Source: Amoebophrya sp. A120 (lineage: Eukaryota > Sar > Dinophyceae > Syndiniales > Amoebophryaceae). From it: a stretch of DNA of 64,000 nt. A program made the position numbers and the translations under genes. Positions 1 to 11,095 of this stretch are shown here, one piece after another (the first letter of the stretch is position 1; every line of letters starts with the position of its first letter). Below the pieces are notes generated by a model. That model was given only the letters and a program-made list of their open reading frames with translations, was not told the origin of the DNA and did no database searches. The stretch is taken from contig CAJINV010000002.1 in NCBI GenBank assembly GCA_905178155.1, positions 9,804,931-9,868,930 of the forward strand, written 5' to 3'.

Positions 1-11
1 TACTCAGGATA
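1..11. mobile_element. 3' terminus of a family B introner (cut by window edge)
   Basis: The first 11 bases match the family B right terminus (TACTCAGGATA) seen complete at 18994, 21347, 39843 and 47463. By the 5-bp rule the target duplication is 12-16 (CGTGG), and the MSH2 exon resumes at 17. Confidence 0.7.
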
Positions 12-441
12 CGTGGCACTGGTTGAGGAAGAGAAATCAAAATCCACGTCAGCGGGCTCGTCTCCATCCTCAAAGCAAGCTGCGAAGCCGCAGTCTGGTA
101 TGATCAACACGAAACTGACCTTCCTGTACGAGATGAAGCCGGGCGTGGCGGACCAGAGTTACGGGGTGCACGTCGCGAAGCTGGCCAAGTTCCCGGACGC
201 GGCGGTGTCGTCGGCCAAGCGCACAGCGGATTTTTTGGAACGCCGAGCCAAGAAGAAGCTGAAGCTCGACCACTTTGCGGAGAACGACCACGTTGCTGGC
301 GACGAACAGGAGGAGGCAGACGACGGGAAGCTCACGAAGCTGCTGTCACTGTTCCAAGCCAGTACTGCAAACGAGTTTGCACAAAATCTCCTCAGCGGAT
401 ACACAAAGGAACAATTCCTAGAAAAGGTTCTGGCGTTGTGA
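12..441 (+). CDS. MSH2: DNA mismatch repair protein MSH2, C-terminal exon (partial)
   Basis: This is the end of a MutS-homologue ATPase, which with MSH6 or MSH3 recognises mismatches in the nucleus. The visible 140 residues contain the end of MutS domain V: a beta strand LTFLYEMKPGV, then DQSYGVHVAKLAKFP and an alpha-helical tail rich in Glu and Lys. The DQSYG(I/V)HVA(K/E)LA(K/N)FP pattern is typical of MSH2; MSH6 has a KSYGFNAARLA-type segment there instead. The Walker A and B motifs lie upstream, outside the window. The exon begins directly after an introner terminus, so the initial ATG is not here. The stop is TGA at 439-441. An acidic insertion between the MutS core and the final helix is lineage-specific. 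The family call is strong and the paralogue call fairly strong. Confidence 0.85.
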
Positions 442-803
442 TGTGATGGACTTTATTCTCAACAAAGGAAGCCGAGAAACACAAATGTACGACCTTCATC
501 GCGCAAATTTAATGTGGCAAATAAGCTAGCATTTGAGTAAAGAAAAGTAAACCTTGTTTGCCCTGGGTGGTCTGAGTTCGGTTAGTGTTCACGTAAGCAT
601 GCGAATGCTGATTTGTCCGACCACGGCCCTTTTGGAGCCGGAATCGCCGGTCGCTCTACCAGTCTAGGTCCGTGCCCGACTTTTATGTGTCTCGGTGTTC
701 CTATCTTTTCTATGATACTTGCCAAGATCGGCGTCGCAGTGTAAAGTTTTCTCTCGCTGATGTGTTTTGTGCCCCTTCTTGCGCAATTTGATACAGCTTC
801 AAG
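442..803. other. Intergenic spacer
   Basis: No ORF of interest. A GC-rich stretch near 610-680 can form short hairpins but does not fit a tRNA. The last bases before the ATG at 804 contain pyrimidine-rich sequence and AG dinucleotides that could act as a trans-splice acceptor. Confidence 0.5.
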
Positions 804-3800
804 ATGTCCATCTCGGAGTCGGTAGTGTCATCTGCATTGTCGTCACAAACCCTTCCGCCACTCCCGCTCGCGCACGTGCGCAGCATGCCTCCGCAACGTC
901 ACCCATCGTTGCCCAGCAGGCCACGAAAAAATCGAATGCGCACCGCGGTTGCAAGTGGTGTAGTCAACTTTTGCTTGCTTGCCCAGCACCATCGCTTGCC
1001 TGCCAACGCGGCAGACCAGTCGCCGCACTGCCAGCACTGGGCCAAAACGGGGGAATGCAAAAACCGGCGAAAGTACATGTGGTCCGCGTGCCAAGACGCC
1101 TGTTCGGAGCACGCCCCGGACACGCGCGACGAGGAGGGCGAAGACGAGCACAGCAGCGCGCCAACCTCCCTTGCGGGAGATGATGAAGGCGATGTTGGCG
1201 ATCCGGAGAAGCAAGACAAGAACCCGCACTGCGCAGCGTGGGGAAAGGCGGGCGAGTGCACGAAAAGGAAGAAGTACATGTGGGCCAACTGTCGAGCTAC
1301 GTGCGGGAAAATTCTCGGGGACACGACAGGTACGGAACAAACTGGAACCACGACCACACCCGCACCAGAAGTCGTGGAAAAAACGTCCACTACGCCGCCC
1401 CCGACACCGGTGGAAGAAGAGACGACAACGACGACGTCGACGACAGCAACTACTTCGGCCGAGACGACGACTTCTACTCCCACTACAAGTAGTACAACAA
1501 GCAGTACTACAACTGCAAGCACGACAGAAGCGGTTCCTTCCAGTACCACAGAATCCCCCCCGTCGTCATCCACATCCTCTTCGACAACGAGCACAGTAGA
1601 GACCACTTCCGCTCCCGAAGAAAAAGAGTCCGCGGCAACTGCCACTCCGCCTCCTGATGGCACAGAACAACCGGTGGGACGAACACCAATGCAGGAAAAC
1701 GAAGAGCAGGAAGAGGCCACGACAACCACCACCACCACCTCAACGACCACGACAACCGATCCCAGCGAGGAGATCATTCTCTCTCCCGTCGCGGACTACG
1801 CGAAAATGGAAAAACTTTCCGAAGAAGACTACAACTCGGACTTGAAAACGCACGAGCGCATGTACGAGGAGATTTTGGCAAAGCTGAACAAGGTGGAAAC
1901 CCGGGATATCAAATGTAAAAATGTCTGGGTCTGGAAACTTGTAGTGCTAAAAATTAATGATAGCCGCACTGCAGTACGCAGCTATGCATGACAAATTTTT
2001 TGGCTGCCATGTCTTACGTATTCCGCATGGCAAACTGCGTTTTTGCATGACAGGTAAGAGGGCTTCTTCGTGCCTATGCAACACAGATTCTCGAATCATG
2101 CCAGACAAGCATGACAAACTTGCATTCTTCCAGACCCAGACACTTTTGCATTCGATACGGGACACGGACGACCTACTCGCGGCCGTGAATGCAAGTCTGA
2201 AGAGCGACGAAAGTGCGGACGGCAGGAAAACGAGCGGGAGCAAGGTGAAGACGGGCCGGGAGCTACTCGACCAGCAGTTGAAAACCGTTCCGACAGTGAA
2301 TCAGATGAGAACCAAATTCGCGAACATCAACGTATTATATAGAATCACTAGGCTGTTTTCAAAAACGTAGGAACGGCCCAATGGAGGTTCTGTTGCACGA
2401 ACCCTTGTCTGAAAATACTAAGCCGCAACTGCGGCGCGCGCGAGCGGAATAAGTGAATCAAGCCTCGCCGTTTATTTCTATTTTCAGAAGTGTGCGCACA
2501 CATGACACGTTTTGACTTCAACTTATCATCAGGCCCGCGCCGCACAATTCGAAGACAAGACCGATAGTCCTTTCGGCGGTGAGCTCGACGAGATGATCGC
2601 ATATGGATTTTCTTCACTCGATATGGATTGCAAAAATGTCTGGGTCTGGAAGCTTGCAACTTGTCATGCTGTTTTTGGATTCTAGGAAAATTTGTATTGC
2701 ATGACCAGCAAGAGGGGTCCAGTTTGTGCTACGCGGACAGGGCATTTCTCATGCGGAAGGCGCATCAGGAAGCCCTCTAAAAGTCTGTGATGCGAGGTCA
2801 TGCATTACAGGCATCATGGGTCATGATAAATATGCATCACAAATCTCGGAATCTTCCAGACCCAGAGATTTTTGAAATCCATACTCGATGACACCGTTCA
2901 GAAAGGCGTGCAGAATCACCTGCTTTGCTACGCCAAGGGTGTCGACGGAGAAGGCAGGTGCCGGATCATCAAGACGCATGCCGGTATGTACTTTTTTGTG
3001 CGCAATCGAAATCATGTTTTTGCTAGAAGATGCGCAGCTCCCCCCGCGTGTCCACTAAAATGATCCAAACTTCGTATACCAGGGCGTTCCCGCAACGAGC
3101 TTGTGAAGGGCGATAGCACGCTGTTCGGCGTGGACAAAATCCGTAGTCTGATGCTGAAACCAATCGCGATGCCTGGTTTCTTCCTGTTGTGTCACGACAG
3201 CTCGGCGCAGCCTGGCTGCATGATTTTGGAAGTCAAAAGCGCGCCGGCCCCCGCCAGTGCGGAGGGAAACGGTAAGAGGACAAGTAGAATTGCTACATAC
3301 TTTGCGTAGAACTTCTACCTAGCTGTCGTCGTGGCTCTCAAGGAAAAGACAGCACCAACATGCGTGAAGCTTTTCTTTTTGCATGTTCTGACAATTAAAC
3401 AATTCAATCCAGATCCACCCTCTAGCGACGTCGAGCCCTGGCCTCTGATCTCCTATCACACCCAGCCCCCGCAATCGCGGTTCCAATTGGCTGCTGCCAC
3501 CGTTTCGAAACTCCTGTCTCTGATTGTAACCAGACCCCCCGTGCATACCGACCTGCGCGTCGCCCCCGCGGAGTTTGCCGTGTGCTACAAGACCATGAAA
3601 AACAAGTTTCAGTGTGATCAGGGCACTATCAAATGCAAAAGTGTCTGGGTCTGGAAGAATGCACACTTGTCATGCATATTTTGTATGATGATTGATGCCT
3701 CCAATGCATGATCTAGCAACACAGATTTTTAGAGGGCTTCCTAATGCCTGTTCCGCATGAGAAATGCCCTCTCCGCGTAACACAAACTGGAGTCCTGTTG

Positions 3801-4151
3801 CTGGTCATGCAAAACAGATTTTTTTGGAATCCAAAGACAGCATCACAAGTTGCAACCTTCCAGACCCAGACACTTTTGCAATCCATAGGCACGTTTGATG
3901 ATCGCGACCCGCTGTCTCTGACGCGTCGCGGTGAGGAGGAGGTGGTGGTCGCGGGCGGGGTCACCGACGGGCCAGGTACTAGCAGCAGCAGCTCCTCCGA
4001 TAATGTTGCCAACGCGGATGCAACACTGACGCAGGATGAGAACACAATAGCTGCAGGAGACGAAATAAGATCTGCTAAAAATGCAAATCCTGCGGCTGAT
4101 GATAGCGCAACGCCACCTCCGCCTCCACCGAAGAAAAAGGAGGAGCTGTAG
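804..4151 (+). CDS. ShKT-like Cys-module protein with Thr-rich mucin-like tract, 7 exons
   Basis: Exons are 804-1906, 2163-2331, 2533-2621, 2889-2983, 3083-3271, 3413-3626 and 3893-4151 (2118 nt, 705 aa). Two modules of the form C-x2-W-x3-GEC-x6-YMW-x2-C-x3-C at about residues 72-97 and 144-169 match the inner four cysteines of the ShKT/SXC fold; the outer pair is missing. A long Thr/Ser/Pro/Glu tract follows (about 180-325), suited to O-glycosylation, then an unrecognised C-terminal region of about 350 residues ending in a poly-Pro and Lys-rich tail. The N-terminus is hydrophilic and Arg-rich before a short hydrophobic patch near residues 48-58, so secretion is likely but the true start could be the ATG at 885. 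Three introns are introners. Three are GT-AG introns (2332-2532, 2984-3082, 3272-3412). Function unknown; an extracellular or parasite-surface role is inference. Confidence 0.75.
1907..2157 (-). mobile_element. Introner family A (subtype A2, reverse orientation)
   Basis: 251 bp. Left end TATCAAATGTAAAAATGTCT, right end ...TTTTGCATTCGATA, with paired TGGGTCTGGAA/TTCCAGACCCA arms. Target duplication CGGGA at 1902-1906 and 2158-2162. The interior is the reverse complement of the element at 24971-25225. Excision joins ACC CGG GA|C ACG in frame. Confidence 0.9.
2622..2883 (+). mobile_element. Introner family A (subtype A1)
   Basis: 262 bp. Ends TATGGATTGCAAAAATGTCT and ...GATTTTTGAAATCCATA. Target duplication CTCGA at 2617-2621 and 2884-2888. 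Excision gives TCA CTC GA|T GAC, in frame. Confidence 0.9.
3627..3887 (-). mobile_element. Introner family A (subtype A1, reverse orientation)
   Basis: 261 bp. Ends TATCAAATGCAAAAGTGTCT and ...CTTTTGCAATCCATA. Target duplication GGCAC at 3622-3626 and 3888-3892. The interior reads as the reverse complement of the 2622-2883 copy in the same gene. Excision gives CAG GGC AC|G TTT, in frame. Confidence 0.9.
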
Positions 4152-5514
4152 CTGTGCGGGAACGACGAGGAGGCAATCACTTGCTTTTAGCGCATTTTTC
4201 ATCTTCGCAATCGCACTTCTTGACGTTGCCCTCGCCCTGCTGCATCATCACATTGCAGCTTCTGTCAGAGTGGACCCCGGGGACTCGCTGTCGTGGTGTT
4301 GGTGATCGGGGGAAAATCGTCCACGGCGGTGATGACAATCTAGTTGCACTTTTCGCCACAAGCAAAGGGTATTTACTCCTGAGATGTTCTAGTTCTTTCT
4401 CGCAGCTCCAGCTCAATTTATGGCTGTTTCCCGATGTCGCCCACATCCTCCAAATAAAGTTCTTGAGCGATTTTTCGACCTGTCTTTAGGATGGTCGTTT
4501 TTACTACTGGAAATGAATACTGCATTGTGTACTTCTGTGATTCATGTGTGAAACGAAGAAACGCAGCGGATTCTTAGAAGATGGAGATGCCTTTATGAAC
4601 GAGTATGATTCTGGTTTTAATGTGTGTTGAGAAAATAAAACCACAACCAAGGGAGAAAAATGGAAGAGATAGTTAGAACATTTAAACAAGATAGCAAACT
4701 ACACGCAAGGGCCACTGGTGGGTAGGAGCCGATACTTTCCCCCACAAAGCGTACTGAAACCCAATTTTTGTTGGCGCATCTTGTTCAATATGTAACTCGT
4801 AAAATTGTGCGATGTTGTTTTTGTCTCATTGCAATTGGATCTGAAGCAACTCAGCCGACAAAGCATGTGCTTTGTTTCGAGGCAAAAACGCATCAATAAA
4901 TACGAAAGAGACCTCCAGGCCAATAGGGCGGAGCGGCAGACTTCAATTGTCAGTAGGTGTGCCTGTGCTCTATGCAAAGACGAGATCGATAAAGAATTGA
5001 CTTTGAATGCCGACTCTTCTGTGACTTTCAGTTGGTAGTTATTTCGGAGGATCTTGGAGATGGACGTTTAGTGTCTTTGAGCAAAGAGCAGGATCTACTT
5101 CTTCACAGACATGACCCGCACAGCAGCACCTGTCTTGTTTATGCAAGGACATCTGTGGCCAGCCACGGTGGGGCTACGAGAGAGGAAGTGGCTAAATGGT
5201 TTTTTTTCTTCCGTACCTGTCAGGGACCGAGCAGAGAGCATTATAGCTATTTACATACAAACAACGGCTGTCGAGACCAAAGTCGAAGGCTTCAACAACT
5301 CCAAGCGGTGCAAAAGTTGAGCCGAGACATAGAGCCGCCCATCTGTCGCTCTCGGTTGAGTATCTATCTATCACATCCTTCTGTCACTACTTGTGCTTTT
5401 TCTACTTGATCTTCTTGTTCGATAAGCTGCTCAGCAGTGCGATGTTTATGTCTATCTGCTGCCGCCGATCTTCTTGTAATGTCTTAGTTTCTTGAACAAA
5501 AACAATATAAAATA
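4152..5514. other. Intergenic region, no supported gene
   Basis: About 1.36 kb with short ORFs on both strands (up to 125 aa) that show no family motif or consistent codon bias. AT-rich toward 5400-5514, just upstream of the next start. Confidence 0.5.
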
Positions 5515-8500
5515 ATGAGCAAAAAGTCAATATTTCAAATAGAACAAGAAGCGCGGAATGCGCCCCCACCCCCGCAAGAGAAGCAAGGCTTCGGAGGAGG
5601 CAAAGGCAACGCCTGCAATCCCTCAGTCTTCGGCGACCTGAGCACGCTCGGGGTCGGTGGTGTCCCGTTTCCAGGACAGACACTACCTGCTGAGGAGCCT
5701 TACGCAGCTATCCTATGTAAAAACGTCCCCACACCAGAGTCAAGATACGGAATCGGCTAGACAAATCCACAAGTTTTGCCTGTTTTGCATAACAAGGCTC
5801 GACTCGTGATGTAGTGCTGTTTGGGCTACTTCAGCAGGATCACAGATCTAGTGCGTCATGCTGATTGGAGCATGACAAATTCCAAAGCACGACTGGAGAA
5901 TGCTTCTCATGGGGCTTCGCATAAAGAAACATTGCCAGCATGCAGACTTGCATTAGAGCTATGGCGTGGGTACGTTTTTAAACACGATAGCAGCTGGTTT
6001 TGCGGGTCGGCGACGCAAAAAGCGAAATCGCGGATATCGGGGCGGACGGGGAGGCGGCTTCTATGGAGGGCAAAATCCGAATTGGGACCAGGCCCATGGC
6101 GACTGGTGGCAGGGTTACTACGACTACGAGAATGATGACTATGACGGATTCGAAGACTACAACTACTACCAAAGTCACACACACGCCGCGCCTTTCCAGC
6201 CGTCGACTTCTGTCGCTGGAGGAAAACCAGGAGTAGGCTGGGCCAAGGGCGGACTGCCGCCTTCAGCTGCGCTCAAAGGCGTGGCTGTGGCCTCGCTACC
6301 CTTTCCCCCCGCTCCCCTTGCAGCTCCACCACGGAGCGAGACCAGCAATCACGGCGATGTTTCCTATCAAATGTAAAAATGTCTGGGTCTGGAAGAATGC
6401 AAGTTTGTCATGCTTGTCTGGCATGACTCGAGAATCTGTCATGGACATTACCAAAGAGCCCCACTTTTCCGTCATGCGGAAACGTACTTTGTCATGCAGA
6501 ATAGGCAAAACCTAGAAGCTCAGAAACTTGTCATGCCGAGCCAGCAATTGTGGCCTCCTCATGATACGCCACACAGCATCACAAGTTTCCAGACCCAGAC
6601 ATTTTTACATTTGATATTTCAACTTCCACTACCATTTCCTTTTCCAAGAGCGCCGGGATCGGGAACGGGCTTGCAGGAAAGGCGGCGAGCTTCTGCGGGA
6701 CAGGAAAGGAGGGGGAGAACAAGCTCTGCGATAAGACCACGACAACCTGCGGGGCAGTGATCAACGAGGAGGGCAAGACCGGCGATCTTGCAGGCCCGGA
6801 AGTGCTGAAAGCGTCGCTCCGACAACATCATGCGGGCGGCACAGCTGCCAAGGACGACCAGTACAGTGAGGTCGGTTCCGACTCCGAGTTCTGGAAAGAC
6901 GGCGGAGAAAAGAAAGAAAAACCCAACAACAAGGCCCCGGGCGAGCCGAGCAATGCCGCCGATGAGGCAGCGGCGAACACGGGCGACCGGCGCGCTGACC
7001 AGAAGAGTTCCGGCGAAGAGCAAGGAGCCGGAAGCGCAGCGGAGACAACGGCCGGCGCAACAGGCAGGAGGTTTATCTTCGGACGGCAAAACGTGCCTGC
7101 TTCCTCCGCGGCCCAGTCTGCTGCCGTGCAGCTGCGTGCCCAAGCCGTGCCGAAGGCAAAGGCCGGACGGAATGGCGCGCTCGGGGAAGCAGCCAAGGAC
7201 GAGCCCAACATATTCGATGGAAAAGCGGCTTCCGTTTCTATTTGCTTCCGCCAAGGGAGTGGTCATGCGCTTTCTAGATTTATTCTATTTTGTATTTTTT
7301 GCAGCTCTTCGTGCTTGCAATGACTACTCCTTCTAGCTATAGCGAGCCCGTGACAAGATGATCAAGAGGCCATTTTGTTTTTATGTTTTCACACATGCCA
7401 TCAATCAAGCGTGGCTGGTCTTAGCGGGAGTGTTGTCGTACTATCTGCGGCATGAGTAGAATCACGACGCGCATTAAGTATCGGAAAGAAAAAAACTGCG
7501 AAGAACATGTAATGCTCTTCTAGACAAAGAAATCCATCGAAGCCGGCTTCGCATTGGATAAAAACAAGCCCCCAAGCTGCCAGCGGTCGCCCCGGGGATC
7601 GGCCGCTCGGGCCTCGGCCTGGCCCATCACGCCTACTTGTCCAAATACTCGAACATGGACGAGAAACCGGACCCAGGGCCGGCGAGCGGCCTTCAGCCTC
7701 CGGCCTCGACGATGCAGGGTGGCGGGCAGCGTCATGTGCGAGGCAAATTGCAGACCGAGCGGGACTATGCACGCAAACATGTCAGGGGGTGGAAACATGC
7801 AGACTTCTGATCTTTGCTTGCGTTTCAGATCACGAGAAAACCTGCCATGCCGCCCGGGAAGCTGAAAGACCAGCGGCGCACTTCTTTTTCCCAAAGTGGG
7901 GGCATTTGTCATGTGGGTTCTTAGATTGTTATTGCGAAATCTTCTCAACGACTGTAATGCTTGGGCTTGGATGCCAGACGAAACCTCGCTTCTGCACTCT
8001 TCCAGATCTTTCTGACATGTTTGCATTTGATAGGGTTGACAAGCTGGAGGAGCTACAACGGCGGGAACAGAAGCGAATCGAGCTCCTGGATGAGCGGTCG
8101 CATGGCGCGAAAGTCTCCCAGCAAATGAGAAAAAAGGTCGGCGGAAGAAACTACAGTCGGGGCGATATTTTATGCGTCGTGCAAATTTATATTGGTATCG
8201 TACAAGGAAGTCCCGCGCGTAGCTAGATAAAGTCCACTTCATAGCCATAGTTAAGCCCGTCGCTGCCCTGACAAAGACATCAAGCCTCAAAGCAGTTTGC
8301 ATCGGGTGCAGAAGTACTTATTTAAGTAGAGACCCCATCAGACAACTTAGGCTAAGTTTAACTATCGCAGGTCCACGTATGAAGTGTAGCACTGCTCTTG
8401 TACGATGTTGCCGCTTGTTTTGCTCAGGATAAAAACTCGAAGAGAAGGACGTGCACAGAAGCCGAGACGAGATCTCCGCCGCCGGGCGTGGTGCCGCCGC

Positions 8501-10791
8501 TGCGGCCGCCCTCAAGGGCAACAAGCTGAAAGAAGCCGAAAAAGCTGAAAGGCGCCGAAGCCGATCGTCCGAGGTCCGACGACCTGGTGCACCAGTGCCG
8601 CCGAGGAACAGCAACTGCAACAGGGTGAAAGAAGCCGAGAAACCACGCCGCCAATCCGAGGTCCGGCGACCAGTGCCCCCGCCGGTAGCAGCTGCTTCTT
8701 CTACTTCCGGCAACCAGCGAAAGACACATAGGGAACGAAAAAAGTGTTACAGTTACGCACTAAGTTGTTGCAGAACGTGCAAGACAGACAACCTCTCTCA
8801 TGTTGAAAAGGCATGCGAGCCTCGTTCCATACGTGTTTTCCACACTTACGATCTCTGCGTTGCAAGTCTTCTCTGTAAAGAAGAGCAAGTTTGTGTTGCT
8901 AAAGTTGCAACAAATGTGTAACTGTCAAACACTTTTTTCTTCGCATAAAACAAGCGAACGAGGAAGACCAGGTGGTGATCGCCTTCAAGAGGGTCACGGA
9001 TCCCGATGGAACAGTGCGGGACCTACCGATCTACGGGCCCAAGAGCACCACGGCCCCCACGGCCAGCGGCGTGGACGTTTTGAAGAAGGAAGAGAAACAA
9101 GGCGATACTACCGGAAGAGGGGTGAGCAAGTCCTCGCGTGGAAAGACCAGAAGAGGAACGAGCAAGTCCCGCGGAAGGCGTTTGTGCGCAAGCCGCAGAC
9201 GAAACGCTACAAGCGCCGCAAGAAGCAACAGCAACCGGCGCCAGCCGCTCCGCGACCGGGCGGGGTCGAAGGGTGTGCCGACCAAGGATTTGCTGACCAA
9301 TTTGAAGCGGCACGAGTACTATCAAATGTAAAAATGTCTGGGTCTGGAAAAGTGCAACTTGTGATGCTGCGTTTGGTTTTGGATTCCCGAAAAATCTGTA
9401 TTGCATGAGTACCAAAAGGAATGTAATTTTTGCTACGCGGAGAGGGCGTTTGTCATGCGGAATATGCATCAAGAAGCTCTCAAAAAATCTGTAATGCTAT
9501 GGCATGCATCACAGACATCAGGGCTCATGCAAAACGTGCATGACAAGTGTCAGAATCTTCCAGACCCAGACACTTTTACAGTTGACAAGTACAGTTCCCA
9601 TGGGGCCGGCCCCTCTGCCGCAGCCGCAGGCCGCGATGATCATAAAGCGACTGGTAGACGAGCGCGATATCCTAGGGAAAAGCGTACCCATTCCACATTG
9701 TTTGTCTATGGTGTAAGTCCGCATGCACAGACTCACAGTTTGACAGTAGCGCACGCTATGACCAGGTGGCGAGGATGCGTCGCTCCATGAGACGCAGCTT
9801 TTATGTCGTAGTGTTTTTTTTTGCCTTGTGGTTGTCCTGCTCATGATGGAGTTGTCAGGACATCAGGAAAGCCAATTTCGAAAGAAGCTCGCTGGTGCAC
9901 TGGCACCTATTTCGGACGACATTGGAGACCCAAAGTTGTCATGCGAAATCACCGAAAGCCCAAGTAGCTTAGCTATTGGCTTGCGTACATTGCAGATAAC
10001 CCATCTTGACTATGGGGCGGGTACGTTGGTTTTCCCCAGCATCAGCCAAGCAACATCAGAGACAGCCACTGGAAGAGGTCGAGAAGCCGCCGCTCTCGCT
10101 CGGCAGTGCGGCGATCGCAGTCGCGGGAGGCAGGCAAACGTGACCCAGCGCCGGCACGGGCAGCTGGAAAAAACCGAGGGAAGAGCGTGTGGAGAAAAGA
10201 AGACGCCTCGCCGCCACGAAAAAAGTCGAGAAGCAGGATTCGCAGGCCGCCCAGTGTGAGGAAAAAAGGTAAGTCCTGGAAAAGTGTGCGCAAGTTGCGC
10301 TGTGAGCTTTGTTCTTCGTGAGCGAAGCAAAGAAGGCCTCGGCTTCGTATTTATTTTCTCGCCCCTCTGTGATTATCATTGTGAAGAGGACTTATCAAGC
10401 AAACAAAGCAGTGCGCCCACTTTTCCTTTTCATACGAGAAGACGCGAAGGCCTCCACGCTGGATCGGGGAAAGTCCGCGCGTCGCAAGAATAGATCGGCC
10501 AGGAGAAGCAGATCGGTAAGCAGCCGCAGTGTTCATCAGAGTAAACCTGAATTGCGTCAGCAAGGCCTCAGCCGCCGCCCCGAGTGCAAAGCCGAGGCCC
10601 CGAGTTGGTGGCTGGGGTTGATGGAAGGGTCGGGCCTCTTGCTTCAAGGGGTAGACGAAGCGCTGGCGGAGGGAGTAATGGAGTTCTCAGCGGACGCAGA
10701 GGCGTGGTTGGCGAGAGCAGTCGAAGCGAATTTGTGTCCAGACCGCCTGAACCTTATGGAGCAGGGTGGCTACGCAACTACATGTACATAA
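5515..10791 (+). CDS. RGG- and RS-rich protein (SR-like, probable RNA-binding), ~10 exons
   Basis: Exons: 5515-5708, 5995-6364, 6622-7210, 7566-7765, 8038-8165, 8441-8728, 8953-9319, 9593-9712, 10040-10268, 10439-10791 (2838 nt, 945 aa). Near residues 65-90 there is a basic RGG/GY box (RRRKKRNRGYRGGRGGG) followed by a Tyr/Asp-rich stretch. The middle is low-complexity, with coiled charged segments such as DKLEELQRREQKRIELLDE. The C-terminal third has RS dipeptides (RSRSRRSRS, KKSRSRIRR, RRSRS), as in SR splicing factors. I see no RRM, zinc finger or helicase motif, so a splicing role is inference from composition. Seven introns are introners (two degenerate ones have less certain edges). Introns 9713-10039 and 10269-10438 fit GT-AG. 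The last exon is less certain, because a gtaagc at 10514 could be another donor. Confidence 0.65.
5709..5989 (+). mobile_element. Introner family B
   Basis: 281 bp. Left TATCCTATGTAAAAACGTCC, right ...GGTACGTTTTTAAACACGATA. Target duplication GCAGC at 5704-5708 and 5990-5994. Excision joins TAC GCA GC|T GGT, in frame. Confidence 0.9.
6365..6616 (+). mobile_element. Introner family A (subtype A2)
   Basis: 252 bp. Ends TATCAAATGTAAAAATGTCT and ...CATTTTTACATTTGATA. Target duplication TTTCC (6360-6364) versus TTTCA (6617-6621). Excision is phase 0 and in frame. Confidence 0.85.
7211..7560. mobile_element. Degenerate introner with GCGGCTTCC-type inverted repeat
   Basis: 350 bp. Left TATTCGATGGAAAAGCGGCT pairs imperfectly with the right end GCCGGCTTCGCATTGGATA. 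The flanks CAACA and AAAAC are only weakly similar. Removing the element plus 5 bp joins phase 1 to phase 1 and reopens the frame, where reading through meets a TAA. A GT-AG alternative (donor after 7231, acceptor near 7522) also stays open for some distance but leads into a less protein-like frame. Confidence 0.6.
7766..8032. mobile_element. Divergent introner (ACATGTCAG arms, family A-like end)
   Basis: 267 bp. Left TATGCACGCAAACATGTCAG, right CTGACATGTTTGCATTTGATA. Flanks GGGAC and GGGTT match in 3 of 5 positions. Removal is phase 0 to phase 0 and yields ERD|DKLEELQRREQ. Confidence 0.7.
8166..8435. mobile_element. Degenerate introner with ATCGTACAAG subterminal arms
   Basis: About 270 bp. 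TATCGTACAAG near the left end pairs with CTTGTACGATG near the right end. Flanks GGCGA and CTCGA match 3 of 5 if the element ends at 8435. The right edge is uncertain by a few bases; this placement keeps the frame. Confidence 0.5.
8729..8947. mobile_element. Introner, AAAAAAGTGTT family
   Basis: 219 bp. Left TAGGGAACGAAAAAAGTGTT and an inverse right end AACACTTTTTTCTTCGCATA (one indel apart). Flanks ACACA (8724-8728) and AAACA (8948-8952). Excision joins CA|A GCG AAC GAG, in frame. Confidence 0.75.
9320..9587 (+). mobile_element. Introner family A (subtype A1)
   Basis: 268 bp. Left TATCAAATGTAAAAATGTCT, right ...CTTTTACAGTTGACA (a variant of the usual GATA). Target duplication AGTAC at 9315-9319 and 9588-9592. 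Phase 0, in frame. Confidence 0.9.
9713..10039. other. GT-AG intron carrying family B introner remnants
   Basis: The donor is gtaagt and the acceptor ttttccccag. Its 3' part contains CATCTTGACTATGGGGCGGG followed by TACGTT, nearly identical to the right arm of the introner ending at 36672. Alternative 5-bp-rule edges (element about 9707-10043) also preserve frame. Confidence 0.55.
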
Positions 10792-11095
10792 GGCCCCGTC
10801 CGGCGAGGCAGAGACTAAGTTCGAAGAGCTTGCGTGTGTGTTTTTTTTCTTCTCCCCGCCCGGACGCAGTCGCATGTGAGTGCGCGCTCCTATTTTCCTT
10901 GCTTCATTCCTTATGCGTTTGCCACATCTCCTTCTCCCTCGAGGGCCTTGGAGCTGCCTCTCGCATGTTGCGCCTCCTGTCTACCTATTCAATTTTCGCC
11001 GCGCGCGCCGCGCGCCAGTGTTTGTCTTGCCGGAACGAAAAAACGCAGCAGCTCCGTCTCGTAGTCTCTAGCCTGGCGCGGGCACTGCTTTTTAC
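10792..11095. other. Spacer, no supported gene
   Basis: About 300 bp with pyrimidine-rich tracts. No convincing exon seen. Confidence 0.4.

Noticed and set aside
590-690. tRNA-like GC-rich stretch
   Set aside because: No 7-bp acceptor pairing, no proper T-arm or anticodon loop on either strand.
843-1777. Long minus-strand ORFs opposite the Thr-rich tract
   Set aside because: Val/Ser-rich mirror of the plus-strand Thr codons; a shadow of the real gene.
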